Below are positions 24,981 through 32,545 of a stretch of 64,000 bases of DNA, piece by piece. The notes beneath the pieces were generated by a model. That model made no database searches, was not told the DNA's origin, and saw only the letters and a program-made list of their open reading frames with translations. The position numbers and the translations under genes are program-made. The first letter of the stretch is position 1, and the number at the start of each line of letters is the position of its first letter. The stretch comes from Epilithonimonas sp042695135. GTDB lineage: Bacteria; Bacteroidota; Bacteroidia; Flavobacteriales; Weeksellaceae. The stretch covers positions 868,001-932,000 of the forward strand of contig NZ_CP170547.1 of assembly GCF_042695135.1 (NCBI RefSeq), written 5' to 3'.

Positions 24981-25796
24981 TCAAAGAGGTATTTCAGAAG
25001 TGTTTTGATTTTGCAGATACTGATAGGCGTACATAAATTCCCGATGGACTTCCTTTTCTGGTAATTTGAGTTCTCGGGCAATAACTGCAAATGAAGATTT
25101 CTTCTCAAACCTTCTTTTCAAAATATCGAGTTGTTGACTACTGAGTTTTTCTGACTGCTCTTTATTGTCAAAAGCTTTTTCCTGTGGCTGTTCAAAAGAA
25201 CTTCTATTAAGAATTTTGCGAAGATCATTTATAGCTCTGCTCACCTCATTGCTGATGTCTTTCACACTGCTACCCATTGCTTCTGCGATGGGCTTGTGCT
25301 GAAAGCCATATTCCAAGCAAAGTTCAATAAGGTGTTTTCTTTTGGGATCCAAAATGGGTAAAACCTTTTTGACTTCATCGAAATTTTTCTGATCCGATTC
25401 GTGACTGAGGAGATTCTCTTTATCAGTTAGGGGATCATAACCCACTAGATAATCTTGATAATTCTCAAAACTTTCAAGAGAAGCCATCAAACGGTTGAAT
25501 TTATTTCTTGGAGCAGTAACATAAGATATACAATCTCTTTTCATCACAAACCGTAAAAAGCCAAGAATATGATTCGGAGTTTCAATGGTGTTGCGGTGTA
25601 GCCACAATTTGAGGAATGTATCCTGAAGAATAGTTTCCACTACAAAATCATCCTCAAGCACTTGCCTTCCAACCCAGAAAAGAAGTCTTTTGTAGCGCAG
25701 ATGAATATGTTCCAAAGCGGTCGGATTGCCTTTTTTCAGCAGTTCGTACAACTGAAGATTGCTTAGTTTTCGGGAGAAAGAGTCTGTTCTTTTCAT
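24981..25796 (-). CDS. ECF-like sigma factor coupled to the Cas12f-like gene (271 aa)
   Basis: Sigma-70 family protein of RpoE type. The sigma-2 region covers about residues 15-95 (ALEHIHLRYKRLLFWVG, then ETILQDTFLKLWLHRNTIET and GFLRFVMKRDCISY). A linker of about 40 residues leads to a sigma-4 helix-turn-helix at about 140-195 (RKHLIELCLEYGFQHKPIAE, then SNEVSRAINDLRKIL). An extra C-terminal helix-turn-helix-like part (about 217-262: LSSQQLDILKRRFEKKSSFA to EVHREFMYAYQYLQ) is unusual for ECF factors and might contact the Cas12f-like partner. No anti-sigma gene is adjacent. A promoter match lies at 26076-26107 and a structured leader precedes the start. Confidence 0.85.
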   Translation of the reverse strand: MKRTDSFSRKLSNLQLYELLKKGNPTALEHIHLRYKRLLFWVGRQVLEDDFVVETILQDTFLKLWLHRNTIETPNHILGFLRFVMKRDCISYVTAPRNKFNRLMASLESFENYQDYLVGYDPLTDKENLLSHESDQKNFDEVKKVLPILDPKRKHLIELCLEYGFQHKPIAEAMGSSVKDISNEVSRAINDLRKILNRSSFEQPQEKAFDNKEQSEKLSSQQLDILKRRFEKKSSFAVIARELKLPEKEVHREFMYAYQYLQNQNTSEIPL

Positions 25797-25884
25797 AAGC
25801 AGCGGATTTAGCTATCTATTACTGGAAGGAACTGCTTAGATCTTTGTATGAAAGCAACAAACTATTCATATCACCACCTCATTA

Positions 25885-26069
25885 CATTTTGTCAAAAAAA
25901 CAAAAGGCGTGGAACTCAACTTACCGACTGGAGGTACTGGCATACCGAGCAACGATAAGTGAGCCCACGCCGAAGTCGTGGGCACATTTACTTATCAACT
26001 CGTTGCTTTTTGAAAAGTGCCAGTTTTCCAATCGAGAATCTAAGCAATAGCTTCTATGTTTTTTTTGAA
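25885..26069 (-). ncRNA. Structured leader or small RNA upstream of the sigma-factor gene
   Basis: Between the predicted start (about 26069) and a T-run at 25885-25905 the DNA holds a nested inverted repeat. Pairs are 25936-25942 with 26018-26024, 25948-25954 with 26001-26007, 25955-25960 with 25990-25995, and the hairpin GCCCACG/CGTGGGC at 25963-25983. On the minus strand GGCGTGG (25971-25965) can alternatively pair with CCACGCC (25912-25906), which is followed by TTTTGTTTTTTT. This would be a terminator competing with the local hairpin, so the leader could be an attenuator or give a ~185-nt RNA. No known riboswitch was recognised. Confidence 0.5.
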
Positions 26070-26075
26070 CTATCG

Positions 26076-26107
26076 CAAAATTACATTACTGTAACTTGTA
26101 TTGCAAA
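26076..26107 (-). promoter_or_regulatory. Bacteroidota housekeeping promoter for the sigma/Cas12f-like operon
   Basis: On the minus strand TTTG (26107-26104) is followed after 20 bp by TAATTTTG (26083-26076). This fits the TTTG-N17-23-TAnnTTTG consensus of the Bacteroidota primary sigma factor. Transcription would start near 26069, giving a ~270-nt leader before the sigma start codon at 25796. TATATTTG at 26111-26104 overlaps the -33 box. Confidence 0.65.
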
Positions 26108-26125
26108 TATAACAAAAATAATTTA

Positions 26126-26147
26126 ATTACGGTCGAACGACCGTAAT
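26126..26147. promoter_or_regulatory. Palindromic operator between the divergent sigma operon and HTH gene
   Basis: ATTACGGTCG and CGACCGTAAT are perfect 10-bp arms around AA. The site lies 30 bp upstream of the HTH gene start and about 20 bp upstream of the -33 box of the sigma operon. One dimeric regulator could control both directions; the adjacent HTH protein is the obvious candidate. Confidence 0.7.
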
Positions 26148-26177
26148 ATTTCAATTACAAAATATTTCTTTTGTTAT

Positions 26178-26411
26178 ATGATTGACATAAACGAGAAAAT
26201 CTGTTCTTATATAACTAAAAATTGGTTAGTTCCTTGGCTTAAAGAAAATAAGTCACAAAACTCGTTTGCTAAAAATCACGATGTTGAAGAAAGTACTATC
26301 AGAAAAATTAAAAGTGATATTACATATAGAATTCCCGTTGAAACACTTTATAGGATATGCAAAGCAAGAAAAATTACTCTTGAACAATTTTTTAATCTTA
26401 TAAATGAGTAA
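26178..26411 (+). CDS. XRE-like helix-turn-helix regulator (77 aa)
   Basis: Small DNA-binding protein. A four- to five-helix core is visible: WLVPWLKENKSQNSFAKNHD, the recognition helix region EESTIRKIKSDI, and a final helix ETLYRICKARKITLEQFF, as in compact Cro/C1-type regulators of Bacteroidota. The first residues (MIDINEKICSYIT) pack as an extra helix. It is divergent from the sigma/Cas12f-like operon, with a perfect palindrome between them. It is therefore likely to repress itself and perhaps that operon, which is inferred from position only. Confidence 0.8.
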   Translation: MIDINEKICSYITKNWLVPWLKENKSQNSFAKNHDVEESTIRKIKSDITYRIPVETLYRICKARKITLEQFFNLINE

Positions 26412-26614
26412 AATACCGACTAGAGTTGGCATTTTTTTATTGTAAAATTCTGGACTAAGTTCTTTCCTGATTTGCATTATCATATCTTTCTTCTTCATCA
26501 AATACCAATTTTATACAATTAGAAGTTGATGACAGTGATCGTGAGGGAGTTAAGATATTAGTTGCATTGTATTGCTATTAAAGAAAAGACGATTTTTTTA
26601 AACTATATTAATAT

Positions 26615-26653
26615 AAAAACAAGATTCAGCTCTTAGAGCTGGATCTTGTTTTT
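26615..26653. terminator. Bidirectional terminator between the HTH gene and the copper operon
   Basis: A 19-bp stem (26615-26633 with 26635-26653, one G-T pair) begins with five A and ends with five T. It can end the plus-strand HTH transcript and the minus-strand multicopper oxidase operon. Confidence 0.85.
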
Positions 26654-26704
26654 AAAAATATTAAATGATAATAATACGTTAATTTATAGTACAATTTAAA
26701 ATAA

Positions 26705-29260
26705 TTAGTAATTGAGAGATAAACCCACACCAAAGCCCATATCACTGTCGTAATGTGTACGAATACCTACATTTTTATTGATAATATATTTGAGTTCGGT
26801 CATATATTCCATATCGGTGTTGACCATAAAACCTGCTCTTAATCTTTTTGTTATAGGAATATCTTCGCGCATTAAGGAAAGACGAACAATACCATCGTGA
26901 TAGACTTCTGCTTGAAAATTAACCAACATCGGCATTGTGTACATAAAACCTAAACTTATAGCTCTACGAGTATCTTTCTCGTTTTTCTGTCCGAATAAAT
27001 TGGTTTCGTGTTCATCCATACCCATTTTACGATATCTCCAGTCAAAACCAATGAATGGCATAAACCACTGCATTTTACCAATGTATCGCCCTAAGTGAGT
27101 TTCTACTTCATAACCGTGCATATCGTTATAGCCTAAACGCCATTCTGTACCTAAACTCCATCTTGAGTTCTGAAGCATTGCGTCACCATCATTCCCATTC
27201 GTAGCAAAATCATTCTGCGCCATAAAGTGTGGCATATTACTCTCGCGCTGCAACATATTATATGCTTGTTTTTTGTCAGGTAAATTAGGATTTTGATAGT
27301 CGTCAACCGCAAAAACTCTGTTCATTCCCGACATCATATGATAAAGGATATGACAGTGGAAAAACCAATCTCCTTCTTCATTCGCTAAAAACTCAATCGT
27401 ATCAGTTTCCATTGGCATTATATCCAACACATTTTTTAGCGGAGATTTTTCGCCTTTACCGTTAATCACTCTGAAATCGAACCCGTGTAAGTGCATAGGA
27501 TGTCGCATCATAGAGTTATTATAAATGGTAATACGTAGAATTTCACCCTTTTTGACAGGTATTTTATCAACTTCGGAAAGAATCTTATTATCCATACTCC
27601 ACACATAGCGGTTCATATTTCCGGTAAGTGTAAATTTTAATTCCTTTACCGGAGCATCTTTTAAAAGCGTAGTATCGTAAGGTGATTGCAACATTGCATA
27701 ATTCAGGGTCTTAATATCTCCTAAAGCATTTGCGTTGTAACGATTGGGGTCGCTATCCATATTCATATTCATATTCATATTCATATTGTGTTCGCTATGA
27801 TCTTGCTTCTGTTTTGCTTCACCAGTAATTTCTGGGTACATCACTACATTCATATCCATTTGGTTCAAGCTCATTTTCATTCCCATATCATCCAGATCAC
27901 CATTCATCTTCATCATATCGTTCATCATTTTCATTCCTTCAAAATATTTAAGACGAGGAAGCGGAGAAATAAGTTGCTTAATACCGTTTCCTACGAAATA
28001 GCTTGCAGACTGTGTTCTGTCTTCAGTGGTAGCTAAAAACTCATAAGCCACACCATCGTCCGGAATCGTAACAACGACATCATAAGTTTCAGAAACTGCA
28101 ATAATTAACCGATCAACTTCTACAGGCTCTACATCATTGCCATCATTGGCTACTACAGTAATTTTACCACCTGCATATCGCAACCAAAAATACGATGAAG
28201 CGCCTCCGTTTGAGACACGTAAACGCACTCTGTCACCTGCTTTTAGCTTTTTGCCATCAACCATTTTTAAGTCGGTAGCATTATTTCCATTGATTAAAAT
28301 TTTGTCATAATACACATCGCTAACGTCCATCGCCAACATCCGTTTCCATTCGTTTGTGACCTTAGTTTTGAAATGACCTTCTTTAATAGCTTCGACATAA
28401 GACTGAGTTGCATTTTTTTTAATAGCCGCCCAGTCATTGGCATTATGCAACATTCGATTAATGTTCTCCGGATTAAGATTTGTCCATTCGCTTAAAATAA
28501 TTGGTACAGTTGGTAAATCATCAATTCCTTCTCTAAAAGTTTTATCATCATCACGTTTTTTCATTACAAAACTGCCATACATACCAATCTGCTCTTGCAA
28601 ACCGGAATGGGAATGATACCAATGCGTTCCGTGTTGAATAATCGGGAAACGATAAGTATAGGTTGCACCGGCCTCAATTGGTTTTTGTGTAAGCCAAGGC
28701 ACTCCATCTTCTTTATTAGGTAAAAACACTCCGTGCCAATGCAACGATGTACTCTCTTTTAATTGGTTATGTACAACAATTTCAGCTGTATCGCCTTCTG
28801 TGAATGTAAGTGTAGGCATTGGTATTTGACCATTTACGGCAATAGCTCTTTTTTCTTTACCTGCATAGTTTACCAGTGTATCTGTTACATATAAATCGTA
28901 ACGAACTGTTTTTGGCGGTATTGTCTTTACAATTCTTTTTACGATTTGAGGTTTCCCTTTGGGCATCGACATATTGTTCATTTTGTCCACCTTTTTCGGC
29001 TGCTCTTTTGGAGGCATCTGCATTTCATCACTCTTTTTGTTTGATGACTGCATTACCACTTTAGCCTTTTCTTTCATCAGTTTCATACCACACTTTGGGC
29101 AGTTGCCTGGTTTTTTAGCGTGAATTTCAGGATGCATCGAGCAAGTATAAGTTGTCTGCTGAACCTTTTCTTTTTTACTCATATCCATACCTTTCATATC
29201 CTGTGCTTGTCCAAGGGAAAATGCGGAAAGGATGAATATTATTAGTGTTATATTTTTCAT
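26705..29260 (-). CDS. copA: Multicopper oxidase (CopA-like) fused to a CopB-like outer-membrane barrel
   Basis: Periplasmic Cu(I) oxidase. The 851 residues run: signal peptide (1-19), a heavy-metal-binding domain TCSMHPEIHAKKPGNCPKCG (about 38-57), then three cupredoxin domains. Copper ligands are visible in LHWHGVF (about 175), THWYHSHSG (about 212), MRHPMHLHG (about 587) and FFHCHILYHMMSGM (about 638). A Met-rich insert with five Asn-Met repeats lies near 495. From about 690 onward the sequence (WSLGTEWRLGYNDMHGYEVE to MGFGVGLSLNY) looks like CopB, an outer-membrane beta barrel ending in an aromatic residue. In proteobacteria CopA and CopB are separate. Last gene of the copper operon. Confidence 0.93.
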   Translation of the reverse strand: MKNITLIIFILSAFSLGQAQDMKGMDMSKKEKVQQTTYTCSMHPEIHAKKPGNCPKCGMKLMKEKAKVVMQSSNKKSDEMQMPPKEQPKKVDKMNNMSMPKGKPQIVKRIVKTIPPKTVRYDLYVTDTLVNYAGKEKRAIAVNGQIPMPTLTFTEGDTAEIVVHNQLKESTSLHWHGVFLPNKEDGVPWLTQKPIEAGATYTYRFPIIQHGTHWYHSHSGLQEQIGMYGSFVMKKRDDDKTFREGIDDLPTVPIILSEWTNLNPENINRMLHNANDWAAIKKNATQSYVEAIKEGHFKTKVTNEWKRMLAMDVSDVYYDKILINGNNATDLKMVDGKKLKAGDRVRLRVSNGGASSYFWLRYAGGKITVVANDGNDVEPVEVDRLIIAVSETYDVVVTIPDDGVAYEFLATTEDRTQSASYFVGNGIKQLISPLPRLKYFEGMKMMNDMMKMNGDLDDMGMKMSLNQMDMNVVMYPEITGEAKQKQDHSEHNMNMNMNMNMDSDPNRYNANALGDIKTLNYAMLQSPYDTTLLKDAPVKELKFTLTGNMNRYVWSMDNKILSEVDKIPVKKGEILRITIYNNSMMRHPMHLHGFDFRVINGKGEKSPLKNVLDIMPMETDTIEFLANEEGDWFFHCHILYHMMSGMNRVFAVDDYQNPNLPDKKQAYNMLQRESNMPHFMAQNDFATNGNDGDAMLQNSRWSLGTEWRLGYNDMHGYEVETHLGRYIGKMQWFMPFIGFDWRYRKMGMDEHETNLFGQKNEKDTRRAISLGFMYTMPMLVNFQAEVYHDGIVRLSLMREDIPITKRLRAGFMVNTDMEYMTELKYIINKNVGIRTHYDSDMGFGVGLSLNY
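27758..27787. repeat. Five 6-bp repeats encoding an Asn-Met tract
   Basis: CATATT is repeated five times and encodes NMNMNMNMNM on the minus strand within the Met-rich loop of the oxidase. Because each unit is two codons, slippage would change the number of copper-binding Met residues without a frameshift. Confidence 0.85.
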
Positions 29261-29339
29261 TTATTAATTTTTTTATTTAAAAAAAACTTGTATTTATAAA
29301 AACCCTGCTTGGTTTTCTTTGTTTATTTTGCGCATTGTT

Positions 29340-29810
29340 TTAATTTATGGTCGAAAGGCTGTCTGCTGTTTTGTTCATCCAATTTACCATCAATTTTTTT
29401 TGCTTCTTTGAAAGCTTCGCATTGCTGTGCATTATTTTATAAGACGCTAAAGGCATTTCATCGTTCTTAATTTGGTTTGCAATTCCTTTCACTTTACTTA
29501 TTTGCCTTCGGCTACCTAAACTGCCAAACTCACTAAAATTTAATTGCGCCTTTCCATCATCAATATGTCTTTTCATTAACAAAGCCATAGGTTGAATGTT
29601 AGCGTACCATTTATCTTTGGTATTATTGCTATGACAGTCGTAACAGGCGTTTTGTAAAATTCTTTGCACATTTGTCGGAACATAATAAACCTTTGCAAAA
29701 TCGGTTTGATAAACCTGCCCTTTATTAACATTGAGGGCAGGTTTGTAAAATTGAATAGCAATAAAAATAAACAGCAATGTTGCCAGAATTATCTTTAATA
29801 CTTTCTTCAT
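29340..29810 (-). CDS. Haem-binding domain (Haem_bd, cytochrome-like) protein
   Basis: Membrane-anchored c-type haem protein. An N-terminal membrane helix (ILATLLFIFIAIQFYKPAL) is followed by the haem attachment motif CYDCHSNNTK (C-x-x-C-H, about residue 57) and NDEMPLASYKIMH, whose Met may be the distal ligand. The 156 residues match the Haem_bd family, abundant in Bacteroidota. The stop lies 79 bp upstream of the oxidase start. A 1-bp gap to the DUF3347 gene before it shows operon membership. It may pass electrons from Cu(I) oxidation, which is inference. Confidence 0.85.
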   Translation of the reverse strand: MKKVLKIILATLLFIFIAIQFYKPALNVNKGQVYQTDFAKVYYVPTNVQRILQNACYDCHSNNTKDKWYANIQPMALLMKRHIDDGKAQLNFSEFGSLGSRRQISKVKGIANQIKNDEMPLASYKIMHSNAKLSKKQKKLMVNWMNKTADSLSTIN

Positions 29811-29811
29811 T

Positions 29812-30474
29812 TTATAATTCTTTTTTTAAAGAACCGCAGGTAAGCATTTTACTGCCATAGTAAGGGTTTTTTATTGCCTTGGCTTCGCTAATCCAAATAG
29901 TACCTTTGCCATCATTAAACATTGGGCAGAAATCCTGATACAGTTTTTCTGTAGTTCCAAACAAGGTAATAAGGTCGGAAACATCTTTACTCAAAATTGC
30001 GAAATGTTCTCTTTGGTGGTCTATCTTTCCTGCATTGTCGCCAATATGTTCTGCATTTTCTTTGGCATCTTCAGCTATGTCCATATATTGTTTATGCTTG
30101 TTTGCAGGTATGGTTTTCATATCTACCTTACTTAATGTACTAATGAGCTGTTTGCCTGCACTGGATGCTGCTTTATCATTATCTGCAACAAGTGCATTTT
30201 TTAATGCCAAATAATCTTTAACAATTGGTGTGATAATAAAGTTTTGCGCTTGCTCCTTTGCAGTATGTTTTTCAACTTCTTGAGAAGGCGTATCTTTTGA
30301 AGCAAAAGCTTTTACTGTATCATTTTGTATTGCTGATGACAAATCTTGCGTTTTAGCTATTGCAGTGCTATCATTAGCTTGCTCGTTGTCGTTTTTATTG
30401 GAAGACTGATTGCAGGAAACTGTTAATACTGCTAATGTTGCCAATGATATGATGGAGAAAAATATATTTTTCAT
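29812..30474 (-). CDS. DUF3347 lipoprotein of the copper module
   Basis: Periplasmic lipoprotein. The signal ends in the lipobox LTVSCNQSS. A low-complexity linker (residues 25-70) leads to a DUF3347 domain (about 75-220: ITPIVKDYLALKNALVADND; DFCPMFNDGKGTIWISEAKA; NPYYGSKMLTCG). The C-P-M and T-C-G signature with conserved Met and Cys suggests metal binding. DUF3347 domains are also found fused to CusB-type adaptors. The gene at 31038-31922 carries the same domain, so the operon holds two paralogues. The precise role is unknown. Confidence 0.88.
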   Translation of the reverse strand: MKNIFFSIISLATLAVLTVSCNQSSNKNDNEQANDSTAIAKTQDLSSAIQNDTVKAFASKDTPSQEVEKHTAKEQAQNFIITPIVKDYLALKNALVADNDKAASSAGKQLISTLSKVDMKTIPANKHKQYMDIAEDAKENAEHIGDNAGKIDHQREHFAILSKDVSDLITLFGTTEKLYQDFCPMFNDGKGTIWISEAKAIKNPYYGSKMLTCGSLKKEL

Positions 30475-30509
30475 TGTAATAATATTTAAAGTTATTAAAG
30501 AATGATTTT

Positions 30510-31025
30510 TTACTTATTTGTTTCAAATTCTTTAAGCTTTCGCTTCATAAATTCTATTTCTTCTGCTTGGGTTTTAAGTATGTTTTTTTGCAACTGTATC
30601 AGTTCGGGATCAGTAAGGTTTGATTTTTCAGACATTAATACTGCTGCTGCGTGGTGTGGTATCATACCTTTTACAAATTCTTCATCACCAACAAATAACT
30701 GCTCTCGAATCCCAAACCACGAAAAGATACCTATCGCAGCAGAAATTATTATAATGCCCCAATTGATTTTCTTATTTTCATACATACCCTTCATTATCCA
30801 TAATTCTATTATCAACATTACAGAAACCATCAGCAAGGTCATATACAAATTATTAATGTTTGGGATAAGATTATTTAAACCATCAATCATAGCATACATT
30901 ATAAAATACATAGCTGCAAACATTATAACTGCCATAATTGCGAAGCGTTTGTACATTGCTAAAGAATGTTTACCACTATGTCCTTCATTTATAGAACTAT
31001 GTTGCATTTTGTGTTCATTTTCCAT
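30510..31025 (-). CDS. DUF305 (CopM-like) membrane protein
   Basis: Membrane protein with a C-terminal DUF305 domain. The N-terminus is His/Met-rich (ENEHKMQHSSINEGHSGKHS). Three membrane helices follow (IMAVIMFAAMYFIMYAMI, MTLLMVSVMLIIELWI, WGIIIISAAIGIFSWFG). The family signature is FVKGMIPHHAAAVLMSE, whose Met and paired His are the copper-binding residues proposed for CopM-like proteins. It lies 12 bp after the HMA-DUF3347 gene in the same operon. Copper binding at the membrane surface is a family-based inference. Confidence 0.88.
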   Translation of the reverse strand: MENEHKMQHSSINEGHSGKHSLAMYKRFAIMAVIMFAAMYFIMYAMIDGLNNLIPNINNLYMTLLMVSVMLIIELWIMKGMYENKKINWGIIIISAAIGIFSWFGIREQLFVGDEEFVKGMIPHHAAAVLMSEKSNLTDPELIQLQKNILKTQAEEIEFMKRKLKEFETNK

Positions 31026-31037
31026 AATAGAGGAGCT

Positions 31038-31922
31038 TTATTTGTTGCCAATTGTCTCCTGCACGCTACCACAGGTAAGCATTTTAGAACCATAATAAGG
31101 GTTCTTAATTACGTCTTCTTTGCTTAACCAATTTGCTCCTTTACCATTGTTGTACATAGGGCAATGCTGATAATAAACAGGTGTTTCTTGTTTTGACACT
31201 TTGGTTAATTCATACATATTTTTAGAAAGTAAGGCAAAAGTTTCTCTTTGTTTTGAAACATCTTTAGCGGTAGAAATTTTTTCTGCATTTGCTGTTAAAT
31301 CCTTCATTACTTTCATCCAAACGCTATGTTCTTCTGTTGAGAGTTTTGTCATTTCTACAGCTTTTATCGCCTTTAGCAATTCAGCAGCTTTTATAGATGA
31401 GATAGCAGGATCGGTTTTTACCAAGGCATCTTTTACTGAAAAATAATTATCGAAAACGGATTTAAGTTGTGGAACATTTTGAATGGTTGCCGTATTTGTA
31501 ACAGCCATTTCTTTAGGGTCGTGGTTTGCGTGTTCAGCCTTCATATTCATAACAGCATCTTTGTTTGTGGCAACTGGCTTAAGCTCCCTATTATACTGGC
31601 AACAGCCTGATAATTTTGAATAAACGTCGTCTGGAGCTAAAAATTTCTCACTGTCATAACCAGCTAAGGCAATGCGTTTCAATATTTCGTCCTGATTTGT
31701 TTTTTTACTATCATAGCTGAGTGTAGCCATTTTCGTATCCTTATTCCATTCTACAGTGGATACATTTTTTAAATTTCCTGCTTTTTCGATGTTTGCTTTA
31801 CACATTTCACAGTTACCATATACTTTTACGGTTTCTGTTTTTGAATTTTTGATTTGGGCAAAAATGTTTATGGTTGATAGTAATACGGTGATTACCATCA
31901 ATATTTTTGATATTGATTTCAT
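31038..31922 (-). CDS. HMA metal-binding domain fused to DUF3347
   Basis: Exported copper-binding protein. The signal peptide (MKSISKILMVITVLLSTINI) is followed by an HMA fold with VYGNCEMCKANIEKAGN (C-x-x-C at about residues 38-41) and the strand MATLSYDSKKTN. A linker with GCCQYN leads to a DUF3347 domain (about 150-290) ending CPMYNNGKG, NPYYGSKMLTCGS. The closing motif is nearly identical to that of the lipoprotein encoded at 29812-30474. The likely role is to pick up Cu(I) in the periplasm and hand it to the oxidase; this is inference. Second gene of the copper operon. Confidence 0.9.
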   Translation of the reverse strand: MKSISKILMVITVLLSTINIFAQIKNSKTETVKVYGNCEMCKANIEKAGNLKNVSTVEWNKDTKMATLSYDSKKTNQDEILKRIALAGYDSEKFLAPDDVYSKLSGCCQYNRELKPVATNKDAVMNMKAEHANHDPKEMAVTNTATIQNVPQLKSVFDNYFSVKDALVKTDPAISSIKAAELLKAIKAVEMTKLSTEEHSVWMKVMKDLTANAEKISTAKDVSKQRETFALLSKNMYELTKVSKQETPVYYQHCPMYNNGKGANWLSKEDVIKNPYYGSKMLTCGSVQETIGNK

Positions 31923-31960
31923 TTTGAAATTTTTAAATTATTAGGAATACAAAAATTTTA

Positions 31961-31981
31961 CGAAAACTAATTTAGTTTTCG
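31961..31981. promoter_or_regulatory. 21-bp palindrome inside the copper operon
   Basis: CGAAAACTAA and TTAGTTTTCG are perfect 10-bp arms around one T. The site lies between the first and second copper genes, 39 bp upstream of the HMA-DUF3347 start. The inner word ACTAATTTA recurs at 32447-32455 in front of the first gene, so both may bind the same regulator. It could also act as a hairpin. Confidence 0.5.
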
Positions 31982-32014
31982 ACAAGACATAATTATGGCT
32001 TGAAAGAAATAATT

Positions 32015-32404
32015 TTAGCCTATTTTAGGTGGTTGCCAAATGGAAGAAAAGCCTGAAGAATGGTAGGCTTGTTTGAAATGGAATTTTTGTTGTTTAATTT
32101 CAACAAACTGATTTTCGTTCTCTATATAAAACGGTATAGGTAAACTCAATGAAGATGAAAAAGTGCTACATCTACAAGAACTATGCTTACATTTTCCACT
32201 ACAATCATTATGGTTTTTATCTCTTTTGCAAGATTTTGCTTTACAGCAATCCTTTATTTCTGCTTTATGGAACTGACTTTTTGAAACTGACTTTAAGTCT
32301 GTCTTTGTTGTTTTTTTTGAGCAAGCATAAGTAGTACTCGGTATAAGCAAAAAGCCCAAACAGATTAAAATTACAAAGCTGATATGTTTACTCAAAGTTT
32401 TCAA
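32015..32404 (-). CDS. Cys-rich exported protein heading the copper module (129 aa)
   Basis: Small secreted protein of unknown function. The signal peptide (ISFVILICLGFLLIPSTTYA) is followed by a mature domain with eleven cysteines (ACSKKTT; DCCKAKSCKRD; DCSGKCKHSSCRC) that could bind Cu(I) or other soft metals. It ends with SIWQPPKIG, the same tail as the small gene at 15423-15749 that heads the zinc/cadmium module. The shared tail and Cys clusters suggest one family despite little other similarity. It is the first gene of the copper operon, directly behind a -7 box. Confidence 0.78.
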   Translation of the reverse strand: MKTLSKHISFVILICLGFLLIPSTTYACSKKTTKTDLKSVSKSQFHKAEIKDCCKAKSCKRDKNHNDCSGKCKHSSCRCSTFSSSLSLPIPFYIENENQFVEIKQQKFHFKQAYHSSGFSSIWQPPKIG

Positions 32405-32409
32405 CGCTA

Positions 32410-32455
32410 CAAAATTATAAATAATTTCTATCGAAAATTATATTCGACTAATTTA
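32410..32455 (-). promoter_or_regulatory. Promoter and operator region of the copper operon
   Basis: TAATTTTG on the minus strand (32417-32410) fits the TAnnTTTG box and is 6 bp from the first start codon. Upstream, TCGAAAATTATATTCGA (32431-32447) is an imperfect palindrome, and ACTAATTTA at 32447-32455 repeats a word of the internal palindrome at 31961-31981. Confidence 0.55.
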
Positions 32456-32545
32456 TTTTTTAATTATAATATTAGAGTTACGTTTGTTAGCACTATTTAG
32501 AATTGAAAATTCATCATCTAGCAATCCTAAAGGAAAAAAATAAAC

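Noticed and set aside
27758..27787. CRISPR-like array from the 6-bp repeats
   Set aside because: Units are contiguous without spacers and lie in frame inside a coding sequence.
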